In this document: in pieces, positions 1 to 10,497 of the stretch
Numbering within the stretch: the stretch's first letter is position 1
How the letters are laid out: each line of letters opens with the position of its first letter
Source of the DNA: Rhizaria sp. SCN 62-66
Taxonomy: Eukaryota; Rhizaria, unplaced
Assembly: GCA_001724265.1 (NCBI GenBank)
Contig: MEDY01000024.1
Coordinates: 61,251 to 125,250, forward strand
Direction: 5' to 3'
DNA length: 64,000 nucleotides
Notes under the pieces: model-generated
Databases searched by the model: none
What the model saw: only the letters and a program-made list of their open reading frames with translations
Told to the model about the DNA's origin: nothing
Translations under genes and position numbers: made by a program

Positions 1-1186
1 TTATTTTTTTGTTCGTTGTTGACTACAATTTCGAATTCTCGCGAATGTCGCTATCGATGGTCAGGAGCTAATACTTTACCGAAGCAACAGCTGCAGAGAG
101 ATGTATAGGAGCGGATGTCGTGATTGATCGTTGTTGTTATATTGTTAACGCGGTGTATTCAGATGCCGTTAATAATATAAAAAGTAGACAAAATTAAACA
201 GACAGGCACACACAGAGTCATCTCCAACTCAGTCAGACAAACCTCCCTCCACCAATGAAGTGACGGGGGTGACGACTTTGACACGTTTCAGTATTAAGTT
301 TAAAAAGAAGCAAACTTTAAAAAAACAATGCGTTTGTTGATTTGTTGAGCATTAATGAGGAAAAACTTTACTGACTTAATGACAAAGAATGACGACTCTA
401 GATGTGGGTAGGAGTGAAAAAAGACCAGCATTTGAGTGTTTGGGTGTGGAGGGGAGAGCAAAGAGGGTGTGACTGGATGGGGGCAAGGAGAGAGGGAATA
501 ATGTAACAGAAATGACTCGTATCTGCAGCTGCGGGCGCCATCACACAACCCATGTTTGTGTGCAGATGTAGCATCGCTGCGCGAAAGCATAAGTTGTGCT
601 AGATTACAGCAGATTGACAGAGAGCCCGTTTTAATCAAGAAAATGGGATTTTAAGTGTACAGAAACAATATACAACTAGAACAACAACACAACCAACACG
701 GCAACAATAGTATAAATACTAAGGTTGTGCTTGAATGTGACTATGTCCTTGAGTCAACTGTTATTGTACATTTGGAGAGTTCACTGGCACTCGCACGTGC
801 GCGCAAACTTGCTTTAAAACATGCTAACATCATTTGCTTGCCTGGTTTTTGAGTCCGCACTGACTTTGTAGAGCGCCAGCGTGTTCACTCAATCAGTGTC
901 CACGCTAGAGCGACTGTTAGTGGTAGTGTTTTAACAGTGTTCGAGTCAGTTACATGTCGGGTTCGTTGTTGTAAAGAGTGAATCTTCATTTTCAGGAGTT
1001 TATAAAGTCGTGAAAGATGCACAACAAAGCAACGCGGGCAAGTGAATCAGCTGCTAAGCTACGTTGGCTAGCATATGCAAGAAGAACGGCGATGTCCGGT
1101 AAGAAACAGAGGAAGAAACTAACAGTTTAGTCGTTCGTAAGTTTGTTGCCCCTTCCTCAGATTTTAGAGTTGTTTCTTACCGGACA
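1..1186. other. no gene recognised (1.2 kb)
   Basis: AT-rich sequence without a convincing coding frame. Open frames here are short (112 codons at most), have no family resemblance and lack the GC-rich codon pattern of the real exons. The only structure I see is one arm and the loop of the inverted repeat at 1092-1187, listed separately. Confidence 0.5.
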
Positions 1187-1187
1187 T
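1092..1187. repeat. perfect 17-bp inverted repeat (hairpin) at a gene end
   Basis: The arm 1092-1108 (ATGTCCGGTAAGAAACA) is exactly reverse-complementary to 1171-1187. A second inner pairing, GAGGAAG at 1109-1115 with CTTCCTC at 1152-1158, would lengthen the stem. The right arm touches the TAA stop (1187-1189) of the minus-strand MGCC gene, so the hairpin would form in the 3' end of that transcript. It could act as a 3'-end or stability element, or be a fold-back remnant; its role is unknown. Confidence 0.7.
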
Positions 1188-1393
1188 TACTTTTTCCTGC
1201 AGTCAGCGCAGCGGACGTAGTCGGGGGAAGACGTGGGAATGGACACGTCAGGCGTGTGCGTGTTCGAGCACGACGGGCAGACCTCCTGCTTGACGCGGCG
1301 GCGCGACTTGGACACGGACGTCTCGGACGTGCTCGGGGCGTTAGCAGCGGCAACGCGGTTCTCGTACTCCTCACGGCTCTCACAGCAGCCCAT
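1187..1393 (-). CDS. small MGCC-type lipidated protein with a CxxC pair
   Basis: A 68-residue protein, not recognised as a named family. It begins Met-Gly-Cys-Cys-Glu-Ser-Arg, a classic N-terminal signal for N-myristoylation at Gly2 with palmitoylation at Cys3/Cys4, so membrane anchoring is likely. A basic stretch (KSRRRVKQE) follows, then CPSC and CADC pairs about 18 residues apart that could bind zinc. I chose this ATG because the lipidation motif starts there and because a polypyrimidine tract plus CCAG lies just upstream, which could be the acceptor of an intron in the 5' leader. The same frame stays open further upstream, up to an ATG at 1603, but the extra part looks non-coding. It stops at TAA. 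Confidence 0.65.
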   Translation of the reverse strand: MGCCESREEYENRVAAANAPSTSETSVSKSRRRVKQEVCPSCSNTHTPDVSIPTSSPDYVRCADCRKK

Positions 1394-1986
1394 GTTCTGG
1401 ATTAAAAAAAGGAAACGGTGCGCGAAGATAGAACAAAGGGTATTCCATGCGGTGGAAGATGACAGAGTGAGAAAATAATGCGTGGAAAGGCGGGGCAAGG
1501 CGGGGAAGAGATGAGGGGAGAGTGCGCTCCTTCGTCCCAACGCCTCCTCGCGGAGATTGAGAAACGAGAGACAAAACACATACGTCACGAAGTGTGAAAT
1601 CAAAAATGTGTTGTTTTAGTACCACCACATCCGAGACATGGGTGAAACTGAGCAGAATACGTCTTGGCGCGGCGCCGTACTCGTCGCGAGAAACGTAACT
1701 TGTCTCCTCTGATCGCTGGCCTGTCTGGCGCCTACCTCTCGCTCGTCAATCGGCAGAAGTTAAGCCGTGTTCTCCTTTTTAAAGTGTCATAAAAACCTCC
1801 CTAAACAACTCACTTCACTTGCGTAGTTTAACTATATCATAGATCGGATAATTATAAAACAAAATATCTCTTTATTCATACCTCAAGTCATCACTATCCC
1901 TGCCAAAGCTCGCGCGACCGACTTTTCCCGCGCAAAATCTATCCACAAAACAACTTTTGTTTCAATCACTCTGCACGTTCACGCGC
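1394..1986. other. intergenic region between the MGCC gene and prolyl-tRNA synthetase
   Basis: About 590 bp containing the 5' leader and promoter of the MGCC gene (minus strand) and the 3' flank of the ProRS gene. The sequence just upstream of the MGCC start is pyrimidine-rich on the minus strand. No other gene is seen. Confidence 0.4.
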
Positions 1987-4672
1987 TTAGTAAGAGCGGC
2001 CGTACATGATCCACTTGTCGACCTTGCCGCCGCACTTGATGCACGGGAACTGGCAGGGGTCCTCGGCGGGCTGCTCGAAGGGGATGCAGAGACTCTTGGC
2101 GGCGCCAGTGAGGGGCTCCAGGCCGGGGGCGACACCCTCCTGCAGTAAAGAATGTACAGTAAGGCGAAACATGTGAGCGTATGAAACTAAAACTAAAAGA
2201 TAACGTGAAAGTCACTAGAAAACATATTACAACATAGTACTTCCTTCATATCACATCATCCTGAAGCAATATGTCAAGGAATGAAATATTCTTGATTTGA
2301 TTCGTCTAGTTTCAGCGGATCACGTACCTGGTCGTCGTTGTTAGACTCGAGCGCGGCGAGCTTAACGGAGTCAATAGCGGACTGCTTCTTGACGTCCTGC
2401 TCGCACTGCGCAGTGCCGCAGTGGGGGATGACGGCGAGGCAGCGCTCGGCCAGCACCTTCATGAACTCGTCCCAAGTCTTGGCCGTCTTGATCGAGCCCA
2501 GGTGGGTGGTCTTGGCCCGCTCGTACATCTCAGTCTGGATCTTGGCCAGGAGCGCAGGCACGGTGGTGGCGAGGTCGGCCCACGCCACGGTGGTCTTCTC
2601 GCCAGTGTCGCGGCGGACGAGAACAACGACCTCGTTGGTCATGTCCTTGGGGCCCATCTCCATGCGCAGAGGCACGCCCTTGATCTCCCAGTGGTTGAAC
2701 TTCCACCCGGGGTTGTAGTGCTCGGACGAGTCGAACTCGGTGCGGATGCCGAGCGCCTTGAGCTGCGCGATGAGCTCGTGGCCCTTGGCCTTGAGCGCGT
2801 CCTTCTCCTTGAAGTAGATCGGCACGAGCACGACCTAAGAAATGCGGGAAATCAACAAAAAGAGATATAGAGAAGCGATATAGAGATAATGTGAGAATTA
2901 GTTATTAAATTAGGTGAACAAAGACAGTATGTGCAATAAAACTTAAATTCATCGTGAATAGTGGTTATTGCGTGAAGATATTTATCTTAAAAAGGTAATT
3001 GTTAGAATCTAGACGGACCTGGATGGGGGCGATCATGGGGGGCAGGACGAGACCCTTGTCGTCGGCGTGGGTCATGATCATGATACCGAGGGAACGCGTG
3101 GTGAAACCCCACGAGTTCTGGTGGACGAGCTGCGCCTCGCCGTTCTCGTCGAGGTAAGAGATCTTGCACATCTTAGCGAAGCTCTGGCCGAGGTGGTGCG
3201 AGGTCGCGGCCTGCAGAAGAAAACAAAAATCACGAAAGATAAATATAAAAGATATGAGCTCACAGACTGTACAGTGTCACTCAAACAAACAGGCATGCAA
3301 TTTAAATGCCAAACCCAAGCTTCTCCTGATCATGCATGCGTATATGTCGACAAATATGCATTTAAGTGCATTTTCAAGGGACTCCTGCGTACCTGGACGG
3401 CGCGGCCGTTGCCGGGGATGTAGCCCTCGACGGTGGTGGTGTACGAGGCGCCAGCGAACTTCTCAAAGTCGGTCTTGCGGCCCTTGACGGTGTGGCACGC
3501 GAGCAAGTCCTTGTAGGTGTTGTGGTAGATATCGAGGATCTGGAGAACCTCCTCCTCGGCCTCGGCCTTCTTCGCGAAGGCCGTGTGGCCCTCCTGCCAG
3601 AGGAACTCGCGCGTGCGGATAAACGGAGTGGGGTACTTGAACTCCCAGCGGACGACGTTGCACCACTGGTTGAGGCGCAGGGGCAGGTCGCGGTGAGAAG
3701 AGATCCACTTAGCGAACACGGGGTACATGATCGTCTCGGACGTGGGGCGGATCGCGATGGGCTCGTCGAGCCTGGCCAGGAAAAAGAAACGAAAAAGTGA
3801 AATAGAAGACATAGATGTTAGCGTGAGAAGATGAAAGAAAGAAATAGTATAGATACATATATTTGAAATGTGTGACACAAATCTAGTCCGAACGAGGAAG
3901 ATATATGCTGCCAAAAGACTGGTTTGGTGATATTTGTTAAAGACGTACTTGGTCTTGCCGGCGTGGGTGACCCAGGCGCACTCGTCAGCGAAGCCCTCGA
4001 TGTGCTCCTTCTCGGCCTCAAGCTGGCGCTTGGCGACAAACATGGGGAACGAGGTGTTCTTGACGCCGAGCTTCTTGATCTCACCATCAATGTAGCCCTA
4101 AGAAACACGAAAGCAATGTTTGACAAAGAAGAGCATGTTTAGCATATAGAAGCGCAATATTGACTTAACCCAACATAAAATCAGTATATACATATATGAA
4201 AATGCATGCCAGGTAATCTGAATCTTTAAAACCATCATGAGATGACATTAATGGAGTAAACATGAAGAACTCGTAAAATGGCAGTCGCCCAAGCGGGCGG
4301 AGCTGCGCGTACCTGGATGGTCTCCCAAATGGCGTAAGACCAGGGGCGAAGGATGTAGCAGCCGGAGATATCGGGGTAGTACTCGATGAGCTCACTGCGG
4401 ACAACGACCTGCGAGTACCACTTAGCGAAATCGGTGGCCTTGGAGGCGGTGATACCACTCTTGTTGACCTCAGCGGCAGCGGCAGCAGCGCCGGCCTTCT
4501 TGCCGGGGCCCTGGGGAACCTTGGGTTGCTTAGGCGCCTTGGGCTCCTTGGGAGCGCGCTGGGGCTTGTCCGCGGGGGCAGCGCCGTCGACGGCGGGGGC
4601 GGCTGCGGGGGCGGCCTCAGGGGTGGCGGCGGCGGCGGTGGCCGCAGCGATGGCCTCGGGATCGGACGACAT
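1987..4672 (-). CDS. cytosolic prolyl-tRNA synthetase (eukaryote/archaea type)
   Basis: Charges tRNA-Pro with proline. Six exons (minus): 4672-4313, 4097-3949, 3771-3393, 3210-3019, 2834-2328, 2139-1987, giving 579 residues. Residues 1-70 are an Ala/Pro/Lys-rich extension. The class II core follows: the block from [14 protein letters not shown], the proline-pocket [16 protein letters not shown], motif 2 around [16 protein letters not shown], motif 3 in [20 protein letters not shown], then the anticodon-binding domain ([18 protein letters not shown]). It ends with the C-terminal zinc-type domain typical of this ProRS class (CIKCGG...MYGRSY). All five introns join in phase. Four donors are GTACGY and intron 4 uses GTCCGT. 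It stops at TAA. The family assignment is secure. Confidence 0.97.
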
Positions 4673-5672
4673 CTACACACGGACGTGGCGCGCGATAGAA
4701 CAGTGATTGCGAGTGATGAGCAGCGTGAAAGAGGATAGCAAATCGGGTTGTGCGGGAATAGGGACACAGCAGAAAGGAATAGTGACGGTGGACGGGCTCG
4801 CACGAGTCGAACAGAAAGTTCCCCTACTGTGTGGCGCTTGCGAGGGGGCCGATACAATACGTCCAGAAACGACCCAGAAACCGAGTTTATGAAGAATCAA
4901 ATTTCGTCAGCAAAAATAGCGCAGCGCATGCAAGTTAGTTAATGCAAAATTACAAGCCGTGTCGGCGGCTAGATGCTCTCGCGGCATGCGGCAATCATCC
5001 CACCTCAAAGCAGGTCTCTCAGCTGCTCTCAAAGCCAAAATTGCGCGGTGGTCAACCTCGCCTAGAGTGGGTTCCTAAAAATTCGTTCCAACCACGAATC
5101 GCTTTCAACAACGCACTTTACTCGGCTATCAACGGTATATTTTTATAATTTCGAATTTTATTTGGATAGACTGTATTTATCAAACGCGTACAATTATGTC
5201 CTTCAGTTTTAACTTGAATGAACACGTTGTCATGCAAAAGCAGCCGTGCTAATGACTTGAAGCGGCAACGGTGTAACTCACGGTCACCGCTTGCCACCGC
5301 GGCGCACATCACAGTGACACTCCAAGCAAAGAACACGCATAAGATACTTGTTTAAGACACCGTCAGCAACTCTGAAATGTTGCATCATGTCTGCTTTAGT
5401 TCGGATGGAAACAAAATGTATTGCTCAAACAACTTAAAGTTGCTGTTGCATCAACAAGCAGGCGTTTCTTATGTGCCAGCACACACCGCACCTGCTGCAA
5501 CTTGAAGCTGTTGAGTGCCATCGACTCAGTTGGCTTTCCTTAAACACACATGCTCGACCGATATACATTGCTGAACTAATTGACCCTTCATTTGTTCTTA
5601 CAGCTTCGCATCCGAAAAATCCTAGTGCTTTAACTTAGAGACGTCGAGCACACAAGCAGCACCAACGCTGTT
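4673..5672. other. divergent intergenic region
   Basis: One kilobase separating the divergently transcribed prolyl-tRNA synthetase (minus) and RING E3 (plus) genes, so it should hold both promoters. I see no TATA-like or repeated motif that I could defend, no tRNA cloverleaf and no long open frame. Confidence 0.4.
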
Positions 5673-8600
5673 ATGAGTAGCAGCGGCGGTGGCAGCAGCA
5701 ATGGCAGAGGCAGCGTTGCTTGGCCCCCCAGCAGTGCTGACAATGCAAACAACAACGCCAGCAACAGCAGTAGCAGTATCGCGCTAACCGAGCTACCCAC
5801 TCAGAGCTCAAGCGCGAGCGCTGCTGTTGTTGGCAGCGGCGGTGGCGCCGGTGGCGGCGGGCTTCACATGACAGACTCCGACAGCAATGGCACCGCTAGC
5901 CACAACGCTCCCAAAGCCGATGTAAGCAAAACCGTCCACAGCAACAGCAGCGCCAAGAGCAGTCATATTATGATGACAGATAATGACACTGAGACCGAGA
6001 CGGATGCGAGCGTAGCCCTCGCTCAAGTCGCAAGCTCTGTTGCATATCCTAACGGCAGCAGAGCTGGCGAAATAGCGGCAACCGTAGCATCCCTCTCAAA
6101 GGCTGCGACGACTTTAAGTGTCACAGAGCGTGAGAACGCTTGTGGAAACGCTCTCGATGCCCCGGTACTGCCTCCTGCAGCAGCGGCCGCACTTGCGAAC
6201 ACACTGCTTGCTCGGTCATTCACGTCTTGGTACCACGTCGGCCCCTCTGCAGCCACGCTTCACAGTCAAGTTGCTCCCCACGGTCACTCAGACGCCCATG
6301 GTTCCTCTGACCGCGCGCACCGCTTCGGCCCGCTCAACGACAGCAGCATCCACGGGGACGGCAGCGGCATTAGCGCGCCGCTCAGCGTCCGCGGGGGGAT
6401 TAAGGGTGTGGCAACCAATGGTGGATCTAAGGGCACGACTGCAGACAGCGGCCGCGTTTTTGGATGTTCGCACTATCGCCGCTCGGTGTTGGTGTGGGCG
6501 CCGTGCTGCGGTCAGTTTGTGCCGTGCCGCTACTGCCACAACGAAGCCGTTGCCGGCGAGCATCTGCTTGAGGCGCCGGCAGTAACGCAAGTGTTGTGTA
6601 TGCCATGCGTTGAGGCGCGCGTCGGCGCCATTGCACACAGGCTTGTCAACATCTCTATTACAGGAAACAACGACAACAGCGGCGATGACACGGATGAGAC
6701 GAACACCGATCTCAACAATAACAGCAACAGCAGTCTGTGTGCAAACGCCAACGCAAGTTCTTGTGAGACGAGCGTTCCTTTTGCCGTCAACGGGAATAAC
6801 GACACGCGTAGTGACACCAAAAAGCGGAGCAATTACTACTGCGCGTGTGCCTGCAATGTCTCTGGAGCTCGCGCGAGCGCTGAAAGCGTTCTGAGTAATG
6901 CGGGCGCTGGCCTGCCGCGCCCGCCTCCGTTGCCTCCAACTGCGAGTGGGAACCGAAGCGAGCTTGCTCTAAGTGGCGACGGCAGCAGTGTACACGCGAC
7001 TAGTGACAGTGTGAACACAAGCTCTAGTCGTGGCTGTTGTCCTTTTCCCTGTTTTTCTCGCAGCAAGAGCGTTTGTAGCAATATTAACAGTGACGATAAC
7101 TGCAATGATGATGCTGAGAGTTTTGTGAACGGGCCTGGTACAAGCATTCTCGCGGCCGCTGCAGCCGCAGCTGCTACAATTTCAATTGATGTTAGCTTTG
7201 CTCGGCCTAACGCGAATGCGATGAGTGATGCGAGTACCGCTGGCGCTCACACAAACAAGGAATGTAAGTACTGTCGGTCTCGCCGCTTGGCATCAACGTC
7301 TGCCTTCAACACACAGGCAAACGTAGACGGGAATCGCAGTCGTGTCAGCAGTGCAAACAATAAGAAGGCGAGTGTTCTGTTCTCACAACAAACGCCTCCG
7401 GTCACACGTGCCCGCATCATTGCAGCGTCAGCTATCGCGTCGCTGCCGCAGGCGCACTTTGCCACACTCTGCGCAGATCTGTCAAAGCATATAAGCGCCG
7501 CGGACGCCGCCAACGTCGCGCTGCCAACGCCGTTCGCCCCGCGCACAACACACCCGTTTGTCACTGCAGCCTGTGGCGGGGCAGCCGCGGCGTCGCTCCC
7601 GCCAGCCGCAGCCGCCGCGGCCGCCGCGGCCGCGTCTAGTTCTCCGCCGACCTCGCCGACGACTAAGCTTGCGCCGCTGCCGTGGCCAGTAACAGCCGCA
7701 GCTGCCGTCGCCAACACGGCGTTGTTGACGCCCGCGCTACTCTCGCTGCTGGGCGTCTCGCCGCAGCCAGTCGCAGCGGCGTGCCGCGACTGCAGCACGG
7801 GCTTCGGTGCGTACACGTGCCTTCCGTGCCGTTTGTTCGACGACGAACCGGGGCGCGCGATTACTCACTGCGACAAGTGCGGGCTCTGCCGTCGCGGCGC
7901 CGCGTCAGACATGTCCCACTGCGACACGTGCAACATCTGCTTCTACATCGTGCGCAACCCGGCGACGGGCGCGGTAATCCGCGCGCATGACGACGCCGCC
8001 TGCGTGCCAGATGCGCTCTCGGGCGGCTGCGCCGTCTGCTGCGAGGCCTTCGCGGAGTCGCGCCGCCCGGTGCACCGCCTGCGCTGCGGACACGTGCTAC
8101 ACCAGAGCTGCTTCCGCCGCGCGGCCGCCGCGGGCGGGACGCAGTGCCCGACGTGCCGCCGGTCCACGCTGCTGCAGTGTCCGCAGTTGCTGTGGTCAGA
8201 GATCGACGCGTACTTGTCGCGCACGCAGATGCCGGAGCAGTGGCTCGGCTGGGTCGGCACCGTCAGCTGCAACGACTGCCAGTGGCTGGGGCCAGTGCCG
8301 TGGCACTTCACGTACAACAAGTGCGGCGGCTGCGGCGGCTACAACACCTCGGTTCTCAAAAAGTCGCCACCGGGCGCAAGTAGTGCCGTCGCCAACGGCG
8401 CAAGTGGGCACGGTGACAGTCAAAGCCAGGGTCTAAGCTCAAGTTCTAGAGCGAGCTCTGGCTCTAGCTCGAGCTCGAGCTCCGGCTCCAGTGGAGTTGA
8501 CGCAAGCGTAGCTGTAGTGGCAAATGTGGTCGCTAATAACAGTGTGGATGACAGTGCTGTGAACGCGAGTGCTGCCCGAGTCAGCGGAAATAGCCAACAG

Positions 8601-9377
8601 CAAGTGAGTGTCGCAAGCAATAGGCCTCCGATGTCGATGTCAGTGCCGCTGGAGGTGGCAGCAGCGGCCGCGGCAGCGACGGTGAGCGAAGTGCTGCGAG
8701 CTGCTGTAACGCAGTACCAAGAGCAGCGGCGTCACCAACAGCTGCAAGAACAGCTACCGCCGGGGCCGCAATCGCAACAGCAGCAGCTTGCGCAACAGCA
8801 GCAGCAGACTCATAACAGTGTGAACAACAGCGCAAATACAAGTAGTAGCAGCAGTGCTCGCGCTGGACACAGCAACGCTGTCGGTCGGTCGCCGTTCCAG
8901 TCTCAGTCGCACGTGCACTCGCACTCACATGCACGCGTACAGGCGCATGCACCATCAGTATCGCGGCGGCACCCACACGTACACACGCGCGCACCGGAGC
9001 AATCGCCCATAGACTCACACGCACAGTCTCAGTCGCAGAGCCAAGCGCTCCTGTCGCTGCCACAGCTACCGGCAGCGGCTCCGTCTTTGCTGCAGAGTGA
9101 GTCTCAGCAAGACCAAGAGCTTGCGCTAGAATTTGGCCTTGAACTTGAGCAAGACCAACGCGGTGAGAGCCCAGTAACACATGACACACGCGTGCCCAAC
9201 ACAGGCACACATGCTGCACAGAGCATTGCTGCAGCCGCTCGCACCTCACCGGTTCCTGTGGCACCCGTGCGTAACTACGCACACACACGAGCGGGCGCTG
9301 AGGAAGATGAAGAAAAAAAGGGTGACGGTGGCGACGCGGTTTTGCGTCGTGATTCTCACGGCGGCAGTCGTGGGTAA
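5673..9377 (+). CDS. RCHY1/MIEL1-like RING E3 ubiquitin ligase with a split CHY zinc finger
   Basis: Intronless, 1234 residues; probably transfers ubiquitin from an E2 to substrates. Residues 1-260 are Ser/Asn/Ala-rich. The CHY zinc finger starts at residue 264 (GCSHYRR...APCC...CRYCHNEA...CMPC, to ~315). It is then interrupted by about 385 low-complexity residues and resumes at ~704 (CRDCSTGFGAYTCLPCRLFDD). A CTCHY-type finger (HCDKCGLCRRG...HCDTCNICF, ~735-760), a RING-H2 finger (CAVC...CGHVLHQSCF...CPTC, ~786-828) and the C-terminal zinc ribbon (CNDCQWLG...NKCGGCGGYN, ~866-895) follow in the usual RCHY1 order. The tail is rich in Ser, Gln and His. Known relatives are ~260-400 residues, so most of the length is inserts. 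It stops at TAA. Confidence 0.88.
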   Translation: MSSSGGGSSNGRGSVAWPPSSADNANNNASNSSSSIALTELPTQSSSASAAVVGSGGGAGGGGLHMTDSDSNGTASHNAPKADVSKTVHSNSSAKSSHIMMTDNDTETETDASVALAQVASSVAYPNGSRAGEIAATVASLSKAATTLSVTERENACGNALDAPVLPPAAAAALANTLLARSFTSWYHVGPSAATLHSQVAPHGHSDAHGSSDRAHRFGPLNDSSIHGDGSGISAPLSVRGGIKGVATNGGSKGTTADSGRVFGCSHYRRSVLVWAPCCGQFVPCRYCHNEAVAGEHLLEAPAVTQVLCMPCVEARVGAIAHRLVNISITGNNDNSGDDTDETNTDLNNNSNSSLCANANASSCETSVPFAVNGNNDTRSDTKKRSNYYCACACNVSGARASAESVLSNAGAGLPRPPPLPPTASGNRSELALSGDGSSVHATSDSVNTSSSRGCCPFPCFSRSKSVCSNINSDDNCNDDAESFVNGPGTSILAAAAAAAATISIDVSFARPNANAMSDASTAGAHTNKECKYCRSRRLASTSAFNTQANVDGNRSRVSSANNKKASVLFSQQTPPVTRARIIAASAIASLPQAHFATLCADLSKHISAADAANVALPTPFAPRTTHPFVTAACGGAAAASLPPAAAAAAAAAASSSPPTSPTTKLAPLPWPVTAAAAVANTALLTPALLSLLGVSPQPVAAACRDCSTGFGAYTCLPCRLFDDEPGRAITHCDKCGLCRRGAASDMSHCDTCNICFYIVRNPATGAVIRAHDDAACVPDALSGGCAVCCEAFAESRRPVHRLRCGHVLHQSCFRRAAAAGGTQCPTCRRSTLLQCPQLLWSEIDAYLSRTQMPEQWLGWVGTVSCNDCQWLGPVPWHFTYNKCGGCGGYNTSVLKKSPPGASSAVANGASGHGDSQSQGLSSSSRASSGSSSSSSSGSSGVDASVAVVANVVANNSVDDSAVNASAARVSGNSQQQVSVASNRPPMSMSVPLEVAAAAAAATVSEVLRAAVTQYQEQRRHQQLQEQLPPGPQSQQQQLAQQQQQTHNSVNNSANTSSSSSARAGHSNAVGRSPFQSQSHVHSHSHARVQAHAPSVSRRHPHVHTRAPEQSPIDSHAQSQSQSQALLSLPQLPAAAPSLLQSESQQDQELALEFGLELEQDQRGESPVTHDTRVPNTGTHAAQSIAAAARTSPVPVAPVRNYAHTRAGAEEDEEKKGDGGDAVLRRDSHGGSRG

Positions 9378-9726
9378 AACGCAGCATCGATTACTGTGAG
9401 ATCTACGGCGCAGATCCTATCATGTGATCGTACTTTTGAGTATGAATCCTGATTAAAACGACACCAAAACAATCAAAGCTTATAAGAACCTGAATACACA
9501 TTTAAAAAAATATCGAGTGACACAGCAAGATCGTCAAGCATATAAATGTATCAAGATGTATTTCAACTCGGATGATTCTGGCCCGTGCAAACACAACTCT
9601 TGAAAATTGGAGTCCTTGTCATAGCATATACTACACACCAAGCCCATGAGAGCAAGCTACGTCAGCGGCGCTCCTCCCCGAGACTGTATGATGCTTGTGC
9701 GGTGCTGAGGTGAGACAGCAAGCGCT
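9378..9726. other. convergent intergenic region
   Basis: About 350 bp between the 3' ends of the RING E3 gene (plus) and RRP40 (minus). AT-rich in its first half, as expected for shared 3' flanks. No gene is seen. Confidence 0.4.
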
Positions 9727-10497
9727 TCACTTAGGGGGCTCGACGCTCCAGGCCTTAATGGCGCGGTCGAGCATCACTGCCAGCTGCTCGGGCGTGCGCG
9801 TCTCCGCGAGCTGCAGGATGTTGGCCACAACGATCGTCTGCGCGGGCGCCTCTGCGTTGACCCACACGCGGCCGTTGGCGCCGATGGCGAGCTCGAACGC
9901 GAGCTTGGTGCCGAGCAGCTCCAGCACCGGGTGGTCGTTGTCCATGAGCCCGCGCGCGGCGCAGCCCGTGGTGGTAAAGACGAACCCGCCGTTGAGGGGG
10001 CCGAAGAGCGCGCCCTGGTTCACCCAGTCCGTCTTGACAAGCGGGGACGTGCAGGTAAGCTCCACCTCAGTGTGCTTGTTCGCCACGCGCACGCGCATGT
10101 ACATGAGCTGGCCCACCTCGAGGTTCGGCTTGTTGCGCTTCGACGCGCCTTCGAAAGCTAGCGCGGGCAGCACGGCGGGCTGTGAGAGACCGATATCGAC
10201 GCGGTAGAGCTCAGAGTGCTTCTCCACGATGGTGCCAATCACCATGTCGTCGACCTGCGGGTGATAGCGGCGGGAAACGTTGTCCACCCAGAGCAGCTTC
10301 GACCCGCCGGCGCCGGCGGCCAGGCCACCGCGGCGGAGGACGCCCGGCGCGGCGGCGCGGATGCCGCCTGCCGCGGGGCGCAGGAGGCCCAGGCCGGCGC
10401 GGTCGGAGCGCTCAGTGACGTCAAGGATGTCGCCGGGCATGACCACCACGCCGGCAGTGCCGGAAGAAGACGTGGAGGGCGCGAGAGTGGACGCCAT
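9727..10497 (-). CDS. exosome complex component RRP40 (EXOSC3-like)
   Basis: RNA-binding cap subunit of the nuclear/cytoplasmic RNA exosome. 256 residues from a single exon. The N-terminal domain carries VVMPGDILDV. The S1 domain is seen as YHPQVDDMVIGTIVEKH and YRVDIG...AVLPALAFEGASKRNKP, followed by LEVGQLMYMRV. The KH-like C-terminal domain has the diagnostic GANGRVWVNAEAP (the G-x-NG-x-(V/I)-W-V signature of RRP4/RRP40). The FEGASKRNKP block favours RRP40 over RRP4. A Gly/Ala/Arg-rich insert lies at residues ~35-65. It stops at TGA, one of only two TGA stops in the window. Confidence 0.93.
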   Translation of the reverse strand: MASTLAPSTSSSGTAGVVVMPGDILDVTERSDRAGLGLLRPAAGGIRAAAPGVLRRGGLAAGAGGSKLLWVDNVSRRYHPQVDDMVIGTIVEKHSELYRVDIGLSQPAVLPALAFEGASKRNKPNLEVGQLMYMRVRVANKHTEVELTCTSPLVKTDWVNQGALFGPLNGGFVFTTTGCAARGLMDNDHPVLELLGTKLAFELAIGANGRVWVNAEAPAQTIVVANILQLAETRTPEQLAVMLDRAIKAWSVEPPK

